Assembly (NCBI GenBank): GCA_965603285.1
Contig: CBFDCK010000046.1
Span: 1 to 20,043, forward strand
From: JAUWPO01 sp965603285
GTDB lineage: Bacteria > Chloroflexota > Anaerolineae > Anaerolineales > UBA4823
Direction: 5' to 3'
DNA length: 20,043 nt
Shown here: in pieces, positions 1 through 6,237 of the stretch
Position numbering within the stretch: the first letter of the stretch is position 1
Layout of the letters: the number at the start of each line of letters is the position of its first letter
Notes under the pieces: generated by a model
What the model saw: the letters and a program-made list of their open reading frames with translations, nothing else
The model's database searches: none
Told to the model about the DNA's origin: nothing
Position numbers and translations under genes: made by a program

Positions 1-347
1 AAAACGATCAGGAGTCCACAGGTTGATAATCGATACCACTGCCGAGTATGGTTACTTAAACCAAAGCGAGGATCTTCATCTATTCAGATTCTTGAGCGCA
101 CCCGGTTGCTGGTCCTGATAGGTCGGGAGATTGTCTTCCCTGCAGAAGATGACCTTGAAGGTGCTTTGAAGGTGGAAGGTGAGGCTCTTGAATGCCCGCC
201 AGTCCTGCCCTTCATCACCGGCCAGGCGATGAATGTAATCAGTATATTCCTTCCGTCATGCGCGGGCCCGGATGCGGAAAGGATGGATGTATAAACATTT
301 TGCTGACAACAATTGTTGCAACACTTGCCACAATTGTTATCCGAAGA

Positions 348-367
348 CACCTAAAGGTGGCTTTTTT
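348..367 (+). terminator. Possible weak intrinsic terminator
   Basis: A short CACC/GGTG stem with a four-base loop is followed by GC and seven T residues. The stem is too short for a strong terminator, so the call rests mainly on the T run. Confidence 0.3.
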
Positions 368-418
368 TGTGGAATAAAAGTTCAACACTATGCAGATGAC
401 AACGGGGAATTTTTAGTC

Positions 419-436
419 TAATCTATTATTAGATTA
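419..436. repeat. Perfect inverted repeat upstream of the response regulator
   Basis: TAATCTA and TAGATTA form perfect 7-base arms around a TTAT loop. It lies 45 bases upstream of the regulator start, in AT-rich DNA, where an operator would be expected. It is too AT-rich to be a good terminator. No specific binding protein can be named. Confidence 0.35.
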
Positions 437-480
437 ATCATGGTGGTTATGATTTCAATTGCCAACCTGAGTATTATTCG

Positions 481-852
481 GTGACCGCTAAAATTCGACT
501 TCTGGTTGTCGATGACCAGGAAACGACTCTCAGAGGAGTGAGAGCGGTCCTTAAGTTCAGCGCGCATATTGAGGCCATTCAACAGGCTGCCAACGGCCGC
601 GAGGCACTGGCAATTGTAGAAGAAACACAACCCGATGTCGTATTAATGGATGCGCACATGCCGGTAATGAATGTGATTGAGGCGACCCGTTTGATTAAAA
701 GCCGCTGGCCAGAGATAGAAGTGATCGTTTATTCGATGTACTCATCTTATGAAGGGCAGGCACTGGCTGCGGGCGCCGACCATTTTCTTATAAAAGGAAC
801 TTCATGTGGATCTCTGGAAGATATTTTGAAGGAGGTGGCTGTATACGATTAA
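481..852 (+). CDS. Single-domain response regulator (receiver only)
   Basis: The 123-residue product is one CheY-like receiver domain with nothing after it. The acidic pair is D11-D12, the phospho-acceptor is D57 in VVLMDAHMP, the switch Ser is S85 in VYSMYSS, and the conserved Lys is K105 in FLIKGTS. The IEATRLIKSRWPEIEVIV stretch is typical of NarL/FixJ-type receivers, yet the helix-turn-helix output domain is absent. The usual Gly of the MPxM(D/N)G loop is Val65. The start is GTG, chosen because the first beta strand (KIRLLVVDD) begins a few residues later; no good ribosome site is visible. It probably relays phosphate from an unlinked histidine kinase or acts by protein contact. No kinase is encoded nearby. 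Family certain, partner unknown. Confidence 0.88.
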   Translation: MTAKIRLLVVDDQETTLRGVRAVLKFSAHIEAIQQAANGREALAIVEETQPDVVLMDAHMPVMNVIEATRLIKSRWPEIEVIVYSMYSSYEGQALAAGADHFLIKGTSCGSLEDILKEVAVYD

Positions 853-911
853 CCGGTAATCGAAAATTGGGGGATTACTACCCAAAAAAATGTTCTGTTT
901 GAATCTTCGTA

Positions 912-955
912 TTGGCGAATCTGTATTTTGCCAAAGATAGTTAAAGGTTGGCAAA
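912..955. promoter_or_regulatory. Evenly spaced TTGGC/GCCAA half-sites upstream of the DUF1269 gene
   Basis: TTGGC (912-916), GCCAA (930-934) and TTGGC (948-952) start exactly 18 bases apart with alternating orientation. The last two extend to a perfect 8-base inverted repeat, TTTGCCAA (927-934) and TTGGCAAA (948-955), with a 13-base spacer. This lies 45-90 bases before the DUF1269 start and is a plausible operator. Its regulator is unknown. Confidence 0.4.
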
Positions 956-1000
956 CCGGTTCTTTGGACCAGATTAGAAAAAACTATCAGGAGGAGAAAA

Positions 1001-1786
1001 ATGTCAAGTGTACCCGTAAACATTGTCGTGGCTGCCTTCCAAGATGAGAAGGCTGCCGACCAGGTTGCAGATGAGCTCAAGGCTGCTCAGAACGCTGGTC
1101 AGCTCAACTACAAAAACCTGGCTGTCGTCCGCAAAAATCCAGAGGGCAAAGTCAAGATCAAGGAAACTGGCGACATGAGCTTCGGCCCTGGCGCGGGTAT
1201 TGGTGCTGTTGTCGGCGGCGCTCTGGGTCTATTCGCAGGACCCGCTGGACTCGTAGCCGGCGCCGCTGCTGGAGGTGTCATCGGTGGAAGTGCGGCAGCA
1301 TTGCGTGATTCTGGCATTCCAGATGAACGCCTGGAGGAAATTGGTGATGTGCTCAAGCCCGGAAATTCAGCCTTCATCGGCATCTTTGAGCAGGTTAAGG
1401 TGGATAAGGAGGTCATGAAGGAGATCGACCAGAACATAGATGAAGTGGTCGAATCGATGGCATCAGACATCGCGGCTACACTCGATGCCGGCCAGGATGT
1501 GGCTTATGCCTTCGCGGTCACCGAAGAAGGGGTGGTCGCCAAGCGCGCCGCCGTGGGAGACGAGGCGGTTGATATCCAGGGTTTGGTCGTTACGCCTGAA
1601 GGTGTGGTCGCAGGTCAGGCAGCAGCCACTGAAGAGGGCATCGCCTATGAAGTTGCCGTGGCTACAGAAGATGAGGTTGCTTATGAAGCCGGGGTGGCCA
1701 CTGAAGAAGGCGCGGCTGTCGTGGATGCATATGCCGCAGCCGAGGATGAATCGCCAGAAGACGAGGTTGAAGAGAAGGAAGAATAA
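1001..1786 (+). CDS. DUF1269 family protein with repetitive acidic tail
   Basis: The 261-residue protein starts after a very strong ribosome site (AGGAGGAG, about 7 bases upstream). Residues 5-60 form the alpha/beta domain typical of DUF1269 (NIVVAAFQDEKAAD, NLAVVRKNPEGKVKIKE). Residues 62-101 are a Gly/Ala-rich hydrophobic hairpin that probably inserts in or contacts the membrane. Residues 106-160 return to a mixed domain (GNSAFIGIFEQ). From about 165 to the end comes an Ala/Val/Glu-rich stretch in which a TEEGVVA- or TEDEVAYE-like unit recurs about every 12-14 residues, then an acidic tail. DUF1269 proteins are usually about 160-200 residues, so this tail is an addition. The function of the family is unproven; some members are stress-associated. 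Confidence 0.8.
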   Translation: MSSVPVNIVVAAFQDEKAADQVADELKAAQNAGQLNYKNLAVVRKNPEGKVKIKETGDMSFGPGAGIGAVVGGALGLFAGPAGLVAGAAAGGVIGGSAAALRDSGIPDERLEEIGDVLKPGNSAFIGIFEQVKVDKEVMKEIDQNIDEVVESMASDIAATLDAGQDVAYAFAVTEEGVVAKRAAVGDEAVDIQGLVVTPEGVVAGQAAATEEGIAYEVAVATEDEVAYEAGVATEEGAAVVDAYAAAEDESPEDEVEEKEE

Positions 1787-2093
1787 GTTTGAATGTTCGT
1801 GAAGGAGGTGAAAGGCTACAAAAAAGATTCTGCGTACTTAGAACTATTTTGACATTTGATTAGTTATTTCAAATCAAGCAAGGATAAGGAGAAAAAAATT
1901 CAAAAGAGAGTATTCAATGGTGAAGCTAGTTTTACTAAATTTTGAATGAATATGTATTATCAATCAAAATTCCCATGAATCTGAACAGCCTCTATGTCCT
2001 GATCACTAACACGCGTCTTGTACGAAGAGAAGAGACTACCTAACCTTCAAACGCTCAGTTGAAGGAGAGAAAGCTGTATATTTTGACAAAGGA
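1787..2093. other. 307-base gap with orphan ribosome-site-like sequences
   Basis: No gene was recognised. Three strong Shine-Dalgarno-like purine tracts occur: GAAGGAGGTGAAAGG (1801-1815), AAGGATAAGGAGAAAA (about 1880-1896) and GAAGGAGAG (2061-2069). The first two are not followed by an open frame of more than about 16 codons. A CCTTCAA/TTGAAGG stem (2044-2050 with 2059-2065) would mask part of the third. These may be relics of lost small genes, or simply purine-rich DNA. Confidence 0.4.
2044..2065 (+). repeat. Hairpin covering a Shine-Dalgarno-like tract
   Basis: CCTTCAA and TTGAAGG are perfect 7-base arms around an 8-base loop. The downstream arm contains the start of GAAGGAG, so in RNA the hairpin could hide it. 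That tract is 27 bases ahead of the ATG at 2094, too far to serve it directly. Confidence 0.3.
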
Positions 2094-2366
2094 ATGCTAA
2101 AAACAAAAATGGCCAATAGTGAGTTGAAGCTCCGAAATGATTCTGTTAGCAATAATAAAACGGATTGGGATATCGACAAAATCGCCAATGAGATATTTCA
2201 TGATCTGAAAGGCTCTATCAGCCTGTCCATTATCCAAGAAACGCTCAAGGAGATGATCCCAAGGTATGAAAGCGCTCCGATACAAATATTTGTTCCGGTT
2301 TTTATTCGCCGCGAGGCAGTGAAACGACTGCAAGCAATGCAAGCGCACTCCGCTGCACCGGAATAG
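2094..2366 (+). CDS. Small protein resembling three-helix-bundle dimerization domains
   Basis: The product has 90 residues. After a polar N-terminus, residues from about 24 run WDIDKIANEIFHDLKG, then a second helix (SLSIIQETLKEMIPRY) and a third (IFVPVFIRREAVKRLQA). The order helix, helix, then F-V-P-V-x-I-x-R-x-A-x-x-R-L matches the small three-helix-bundle dimerization domain seen alone or fused to phosphatase or regulator genes in actinobacteria. I recognise the pattern but cannot confirm it by search. The start is ATG 2094 with a modest AAGG just before; ATG 2109 is an alternative. It ends 9 bases before the DUF2252 gene and is probably co-transcribed with it. Confidence 0.65.
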   Translation: MLKTKMANSELKLRNDSVSNNKTDWDIDKIANEIFHDLKGSISLSIIQETLKEMIPRYESAPIQIFVPVFIRREAVKRLQAMQAHSAAPE

Positions 2367-2375
2367 GAGATTATT

Positions 2376-3800
2376 GTGTCCGAAACAGACAAAACACAGG
2401 CAACGGGATCCCGATCCCAACGTCGGAAATATGGTAAAACGCTGCGCAAGCGGGTACCGCACACCAGTCACGGCGACTGGCAGCCGGCAGCCGACCGGCC
2501 AAATCCCCTGGACTTACTGCAAGCCCAGGATGAAGGGCGCTTGCAGCGACTGCTGCCGATTAAATATGGCCGGATGCTGGTCTCACCCTTTGCTTTTCTG
2601 CGCGGCTCGGCAGTGGTGATGGCGGCCGATCTAGTCCAAACGCCCACCAGCGGCTTGCAGGTCATCTTATGTGGGGATGCCCATCTCTCCAACTTTGGCC
2701 TTTTTGCTTCCCCGGAACGGCGCCTGGTATTCGATCTCAACGATTTTGACGAGGCATTTCCCGGGCCCTGGGAATGGGATGTTAAAAGGCTGGCAGCCAG
2801 CGCTGCGGTTGCTGGACGAAACAACGGCTTCAGCGATACAACGAACCACGGCCTCGCCCAGGAGGCGGTACGCGCTTACCGACGGGCAATGACCCGTTTT
2901 TCGGAGATGCCCACGCTCGACGTCTGGTACTTCTATGTGGATGCGGACGCCTTGCTGGATGTCTTTGCCGAACGCTCTTCCAAAAAGGCACGCAAGGCAA
3001 CACAGCGTTTGCTTGATAAGGCACGGTCGAAAACCCAGGAACAAACGCTAGCCAAATTAACCTACATCGACAGCGACGGCCGTCGCCAAATCAGACTTGA
3101 GCCGCCGCTGCTGATCCCTTTACGAGCTGAAAACTTGGTCCAATTTGTTGCCGAAGAAGATTTGGCTGTTATATCAGAAACGGCTATAGAAGATACCTGG
3201 CAGCAGTATCTGGGAAGCCTGGACGATGAAAAACGGTACCTCTTGTCACGTTATAAGATCGTTGATGGTGCCTTGCGCGTCGGCGGGGTTGGCAGCGTCG
3301 GCACGCGCTGCATGATCGCTCTGCTGCAAGGCGGCGCGGATGATGATGGTTTGATTCTGCAGCTGAAAGAAGCCGGTCCCTCCGCGCTGGAGGCGTATTT
3401 ACCGCCCCACGCATATTCTCAATATGCGCAACGCGTCGTCATTGGCCAGCAGTTGATGCAAACCACCAATGATATTTTTCTCGGATGGCACAGAGGTGAA
3501 CTTTCAGGTACTGATTATTACTGGCGGCAGCTCAAAGATATGAAGGGCTCAGTCAATGTGGCCAAGACGAGTGAAGAAGGCCTCAAGACTTACCTTGAAT
3601 TGTGTGCGGTGTGTCTGGCCCGCGCCCACGCCCGCACCGGGGACCCTTCAGCAATTTCCGGATATTTAGGCAAAGGCAATGACTTTGATAAGGCCGTTGC
3701 CAACTTTGCCATGGCCTACGCCGATCAAACCGAGGCCGATTACCAGCTTCTGGTAGAGGCTGTAGATTCCGGCCGAATCGTTGCTGCAAAAGGTATTTAA
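2376..3800 (+). CDS. DUF2252 family protein
   Basis: The 474-residue length matches DUF2252. Hallmarks are FLRGSAVVMAADL (74-86), CGDAHLSNFGLF (99-110), LVFDLNDFDEAFPGPWEWD (117-135) followed by VKRLAAS, and a C-terminal half with GQQLMQTTNDIFLGW and YYWRQLKDMKGS. DUF2252 is related to the protein-kinase-like fold; by that comparison the DAHLSN and FDLNDFD motifs would correspond to catalytic-loop and metal-binding positions, but no substrate is established. The GTG start is supported by TAGGAG about 7 bases upstream. A basic N-terminus (RSQRRKYGKTLRKR) precedes the domain. The preceding helical gene lies 9 bases upstream, and a SulP relic follows 27 bases downstream. Confidence 0.9.
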   Translation: MSETDKTQATGSRSQRRKYGKTLRKRVPHTSHGDWQPAADRPNPLDLLQAQDEGRLQRLLPIKYGRMLVSPFAFLRGSAVVMAADLVQTPTSGLQVILCGDAHLSNFGLFASPERRLVFDLNDFDEAFPGPWEWDVKRLAASAAVAGRNNGFSDTTNHGLAQEAVRAYRRAMTRFSEMPTLDVWYFYVDADALLDVFAERSSKKARKATQRLLDKARSKTQEQTLAKLTYIDSDGRRQIRLEPPLLIPLRAENLVQFVAEEDLAVISETAIEDTWQQYLGSLDDEKRYLLSRYKIVDGALRVGGVGSVGTRCMIALLQGGADDDGLILQLKEAGPSALEAYLPPHAYSQYAQRVVIGQQLMQTTNDIFLGWHRGELSGTDYYWRQLKDMKGSVNVAKTSEEGLKTYLELCAVCLARAHARTGDPSAISGYLGKGNDFDKAVANFAMAYADQTEADYQLLVEAVDSGRIVAAKGI

Positions 3801-3827
3801 GAGCTTACCGATGAGGAGGAAACAAAA

Positions 3828-4076
3828 ATGACTGCAACATCCCAATCAACACGGACAGAACCGGGCGGGATTGCGCGCATTTTGCCCATATTGCAATGGG
3901 CTCCGGCGTATGAACGACACTGGTTTCGTCCAGACCTGATCGCCGGCTTGACGGTAGCGGCGCTGGTCGTGCCCAAGTTTTTGGGTTATGTCGGCATCAC
4001 CGGCGTTCCAATCCAAAACGGGCTTTACGAAGCCGCGGCCGACCAAATCCCTGATACAAGCACGATTGTAAGATGA
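3828..4076 (+). pseudogene. N-terminal fragment of a SulP anion transporter
   Basis: After a good ribosome site (GAGGAGG, about 9 bases upstream) the frame encodes GGIARILPILQWAPAYERHW, then DLIAGLTVAALVVPKFLGYV and GVPIQNGLYEAAA. It aligns residue by residue with the first 70 residues of the intact SulP gene at 17882 (GGIARFLPIVGWLPKYDRSW and so on). Similarity stops around position 4037, after the first membrane region. The last dozen codons read into an IS3-family transposase remnant. SulP proteins need 500-600 residues, so this cannot be a transporter. The start, ribosome site and coding frame are still clean, so the truncation may be fairly recent. It is clearly diverged from the copy at 17882, so it is a separate paralogue. 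Confidence 0.88.
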
Positions 4077-4315
4077 GAGATGAACAACTAGTCAGAGAAA
4101 TATTCTATTCGATAAAGGAGGCCCAAATCCTATTAAAAATTTAGAGAAATCATTACAACTAGATCAGGCCAGAAAGTTAACTTGGTTACAAACTAACAGC
4201 TCCAGCTGCTGCTGTGATTCAACCTTCTCAAATTAACCAAGTCAGTCTAACATTGTGGCTGGTACATATAATGGAAGCAGGTCAAAAAAAGAGGAGGCTT
4301 AGGCATTACGCCTGA
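4052..4315 (+). mobile_element. Decayed C-terminal part of an IS3-family transposase
   Basis: One frame (through 4073, 4142 and 4178) reads MRDEQLVREIFYSIKEAQ, then RNHYN, IRPES, LGYKLTAPAAA and SLTLWLVH. This is the ordered tail of IS3-family integrase-type transposases (KLRDEL.. EIFYSLKEAQ, WRxHYNxxRPHSxLGYRPPAP, TLxLxV). In-frame stops at 4142 (TAG), 4160 (TAG) and 4178 (TAA), and loss of everything upstream, make it non-functional. The frame ends at TGA 4313. The upstream edge touches the SulP fragment, so insertion of this element, or a deletion starting from it, probably truncated that gene. No left end and no target-site duplication could be found, since the upstream part of the element is gone. 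Confidence 0.8.
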
Positions 4316-4334
4316 GTAAAGGTCTAAGCCTCCT
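4292..4334 (+). repeat. 11-bp inverted repeat (hairpin) after the IS3 remnant
   Basis: AGGAGGCTTAG (4292-4302) and CTAAGCCTCCT (4324-4334) are perfect complements around a 21-base loop. A nested AGGC/GCCT pair (4301-4304, 4310-4313) would compete with the outer stem. No T tract follows directly. It overlaps the end of the transposase frame. It could be an RNA structure or part of the element's end. Confidence 0.55.
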
Positions 4335-4391
4335 ACCTACAAAAAGGCGAAACCAGGCTGCCAGAAAGGAGGTACTATCGAAAATTCTTTA

Positions 4392-4428
4392 AGGCTGCGG
4401 TTCCCGCTACCAGGGAAAATCGCAGCCT
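4392..4428 (+). terminator. Two-part hairpin ahead of the DUF7144 gene
   Basis: AGGCTGCG (4392-4399) pairs with CGCAGCCT (4421-4428), and TTCCC (4401-4405) pairs with GGGAA (4413-4417) inside it. The result is a long, nearly continuous stem. No uridine tract follows, so intrinsic termination is doubtful. A Shine-Dalgarno-like AAAGGAGG lies just upstream (about 4365-4372) with no open frame. The hairpin could be an mRNA leader structure for the gene at 4503 or a processed end. Confidence 0.4.
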
Positions 4429-4502
4429 ATAATGAGCACAAACTACAATTAATTCATTAAATGCCTTCCATTACGGGGCAGCATAATAATAAGGAGAATA
4501 GC

Positions 4503-4919
4503 ATGTCAACAGAACCTGAAAATGTAGAACAAGATGTTTATTATGAAGAAGAACCGTTGTCCGGCTGGGCAGTATTTGCCGGCATGATGTTGTTTGGGGT
4601 CAGCATGTTTTCATTTATGGCCATGTGCATCGGCTGGGGCGTCCCGGATTTGCTTAAGTATTCGGCATTTGGGATCAGGATCGACTGGCTCTGGTACGGG
4701 CTTTTCGACGGCCTGGTCGCCATCATTTCCTTCATAGCCGCCTCGGCTGTATTGCAGGGAAGGAAATTTGGTTATTATGCGGGGCTCATCATCGCTACCT
4801 TGAGTGCCGGTCGATGGTTCCTTTACATCCCCAGCGTACCATTCTGGGGCTTGATGATGGTTGTAGTCTGGATACTGGTTATTTACGGTCTGACCAAGGA
4901 TAGAGAGTACTTCAAGTAA
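4503..4919 (+). CDS. DUF7144 family four-helix membrane protein
   Basis: The product has 138 residues, counted from the ATG preceded by AAGGAG (8 bases). An in-frame ATG at 4461 lacks a ribosome site and is less likely. A 16-residue acidic head (NVEQDVYYEEEP) precedes LSGWAVFAGMMLFGVSMFSF, and three more hydrophobic segments follow. The second half (LIIATLSAGRWFLYIPSVPF, then WILVIYGLTKDREY) matches the pattern of DUF7144 proteins, small integral membrane proteins of unknown function common in actinobacteria and Chloroflexota. It carries a charged cytoplasmic tail. Its stop codon is followed by a 46-codon open stretch in the same frame (see the next entry). Confidence 0.78.
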   Translation: MSTEPENVEQDVYYEEEPLSGWAVFAGMMLFGVSMFSFMAMCIGWGVPDLLKYSAFGIRIDWLWYGLFDGLVAIISFIAASAVLQGRKFGYYAGLIIATLSAGRWFLYIPSVPFWGLMMVVVWILVIYGLTKDREYFK

Positions 4920-5060
4920 CCATCCTGGAAGCTGGACTGCGCACCTGGTGGGATAATCGGCTGGGACTGGCTGTGGCTCGGTTTGATGTTTGTGGCGGAC
5001 TTAGTCCGGTATGCGGGAGGTGCCGGCCGCAAACGCCTTCCGGGCTATGAAGGATCCTAG
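4920..5060 (+). pseudogene. In-frame remnant after the DUF7144 stop codon
   Basis: Directly after the TAA at 4917, in the same frame, 46 codons remain open to TAG at 5058. The best part reads IIGWDWLWLGLMFVADLVRY, then a Gly/Arg-rich tail ending LPGYEGS. It looks like the hydrophobic C-terminus of a small membrane protein that has lost its start. I do not recognise the family. Stop-codon readthrough is a formal alternative, but the DUF7144 domain is complete without it. No ribosome site or start codon precedes it. Confidence 0.45.
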
Positions 5061-5140
5061 CCCCACCGTGTAAGTTTTATTAAATTAAGTAGTAAAAAAG
5101 AATTGGAATATCGATTGACAGGTGAAAGGAGTAATTGAAT

Positions 5141-5848
5141 ATGTCTGATCAACCAACTCAAGATAATGAATCAGGATCCTCGAAAGTTTGGATGGTAATT
5201 ATCGGCGTTGTCGTTATTATTGTGATTGCCATTCTTGCTTATGTGGCCCTGAGCAATCAGGATAGCACAACTACTGGAAACGCAAATCCAACTCCGGTAC
5301 CGCCGGAAGTAAGCGTACCAACTCCCGCTCCCGGTGCGGCGGTGGTGACTGCAAATGATGCCATCAATGTACGAAGCGGGCCGAGCACAGATTATCCATC
5401 ATATGGCGTTGCTCCTGCCGGTTCCCAGGCACAGGTCATAGGAGTGAGTCCAGATGGAGGTTGGTGGAATATTGCAGTAAATCCTCAAGTAATACCTCCA
5501 GGAAATGCTTGGGTGAGTGGTCAATATGTTACTGCCCAGAATGCGGAAAATGCTCCAGTGGTAGAACCACCCGCTTTACCCCCGCCTGCCGAAGTCCCAC
5601 CGGCTGGAGCGAATGATCCAAAAGTAACTACAACCGATGTCGTTAACGTTCGGAGCGGTCCTGGGACAGAATATCCCATTTACGGCTTGGCTCCCCTGAG
5701 AACCACAGGGAGTGTAGTGGGAAAAAGCTCTGATGGCGGTTGGTGGGCTGTTGATTTACCGACAACAATCTCGCCAGATGGTATTGGTTGGGTTAGCGCC
5801 GATTGGGTTATCGCGGAGAATGTCGAAAACGTGCCAGTAATCAACTAA
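5141..5848 (+). CDS. Membrane-anchored protein with two SH3b domains
   Basis: The product has 235 residues. A short polar cytoplasmic head precedes one membrane helix (17-37), which lacks a signal-peptidase site, so the rest is probably anchored outside the membrane. A Thr/Pro-rich linker (41-66) leads to SH3b repeat 1 (68-133, with NVRSGPSTDYPSYGVAP and GGWWNIAV) and, after a Pro-rich spacer, SH3b repeat 2 (162-228, NVRSGPGTEYPIYGLAP, GGWWAVDL). Both have the NVRSGP start and the GGWW and WVS signatures. SH3b domains commonly bind peptidoglycan or other wall or surface ligands; no hydrolase domain is present. The ATG at 5141 has AAAGGAG about 10 bases upstream; a TTG two codons earlier is less likely. 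Confidence 0.85.
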   Translation: MSDQPTQDNESGSSKVWMVIIGVVVIIVIAILAYVALSNQDSTTTGNANPTPVPPEVSVPTPAPGAAVVTANDAINVRSGPSTDYPSYGVAPAGSQAQVIGVSPDGGWWNIAVNPQVIPPGNAWVSGQYVTAQNAENAPVVEPPALPPPAEVPPAGANDPKVTTTDVVNVRSGPGTEYPIYGLAPLRTTGSVVGKSSDGGWWAVDLPTTISPDGIGWVSADWVIAENVENVPVIN

Positions 5849-5861
5849 ACCCAATCGTATT

Positions 5862-5984
5862 ATGTTCGTGGCAGCACTGATTAAATTGCTAAATGTCGTG
5901 CTGACGATTTTTCTGACGGCGATTTTGCAAGTAGGTTTAGTGGTTGTTTTTGCACTGTTTATAGTTGGCTTGTTCGCGGATTAA
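5862..5984 (+). CDS. Possible 40-residue hydrophobic mini-protein
   Basis: An ATG-to-TAA frame encodes MFVAALIKLLNVVLTIFLTA followed by another very hydrophobic stretch ending VGLFAD. It would be one long or two short membrane helices with a single Lys. No ribosome site is visible, which weakens the call. The absence of polar codons over 40 positions and the amphipathic start are unlikely to be chance in a 166-base gap. It could be a small membrane protein or the relic of a larger one. Confidence 0.4.
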   Translation: MFVAALIKLLNVVLTIFLTAILQVGLVVVFALFIVGLFAD

Positions 5985-6014
5985 ATTAACATATTTGTGA
6001 AAGGAGGTTAATTT

Positions 6015-6190
6015 ATGCCAAGAGCCAGGCGTACTGCCAGGCGCACCTCACGCCGGACCTCGCGCCGGCCCGGTGGGACCCCCGCTCTACCGGTCGCCGA
6101 ACCTCGCGCCGCACCGCGCGCCGTACACCCGGCCATACCAACCGCAGAGCTGCTCGCCGGACTGGATGCCGGACCTCCCGGCGCCGGTAA
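6015..6190 (+). pseudogene. Arg/Thr/Ser-repeat basic protein, split by an apparent frameshift
   Basis: The ATG follows a near-perfect ribosome site (AAAGGAGG, about 8 bases upstream). The frame begins MPRARRTARRTSRRTSRRPG with a repeated RRTS/RRTA unit. At about 6078-6083 (A followed by five C) this frame changes to unrelated Ala/Pro-rich sequence, ending at TAA 6195. The -1 frame picks up the same repeat from there: TGRRTSRRTARRTPGHTNRR, then AARRTGCRTSRRR, ending at double stops 6188-6193. One extra C in the C5 run would restore a protein of about 58 residues that is about 40 percent Arg. Alternatives are a sequencing or assembly error, a real frameshift, or -1 slippage. Such composition suggests nucleic-acid or polyanion binding. 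An unrelated 60-codon product in frame 0 is less likely to be the intended one. Confidence 0.65.
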
Positions 6191-6237
6191 TAATTAAGTA
6201 AAAAAATCCAATACGAATGGTAATTAGGAGAATAAAA

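Larger units (their letters stand above)
1..480. other. 480-base stretch without a confident gene
   Basis: No reading frame here shows a family I recognise. A 62-codon open frame at 106-294 (+) has no clear ribosome site and unremarkable composition. An antisense frame at 84-350 begins with a Cys-rich stretch but looks like a shadow. Visible structure: the 9-mer ACAATTGTT occurs at 309-317 and 330-338, 21 bases apart, the first inside the palindrome AACAATTGTT (308-317). A small CACC-TAAA-GGTG hairpin at 348-359 is followed by GC and a run of seven T, which resembles a weak intrinsic terminator reading rightward. The stretch may hold the tail of a decayed gene, but this cannot be shown. Confidence 0.5.

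Noticed and set aside
84..350. Antisense ORF beginning with Cys-rich CGKCCNNCC
   Set aside because: The cysteines come from the repeated ACAATTGTT stretch; no metal-binding domain context, no ribosome site.
964..990. Sigma-70 promoter TTGGAC with TATCAG
   Set aside because: The putative -10 overlaps the ribosome site of the DUF1269 gene, so it cannot be its promoter.
1440..1802. 120-codon + strand ORF overlapping the DUF1269 gene
   Set aside because: Alternative frame of a well-supported gene with low-complexity Ser/Arg/Pro product and no ribosome site.
4281..4334. IS right terminal inverted repeat
   Set aside because: The arms pair with each other locally and no matching left end or target duplication could be found.
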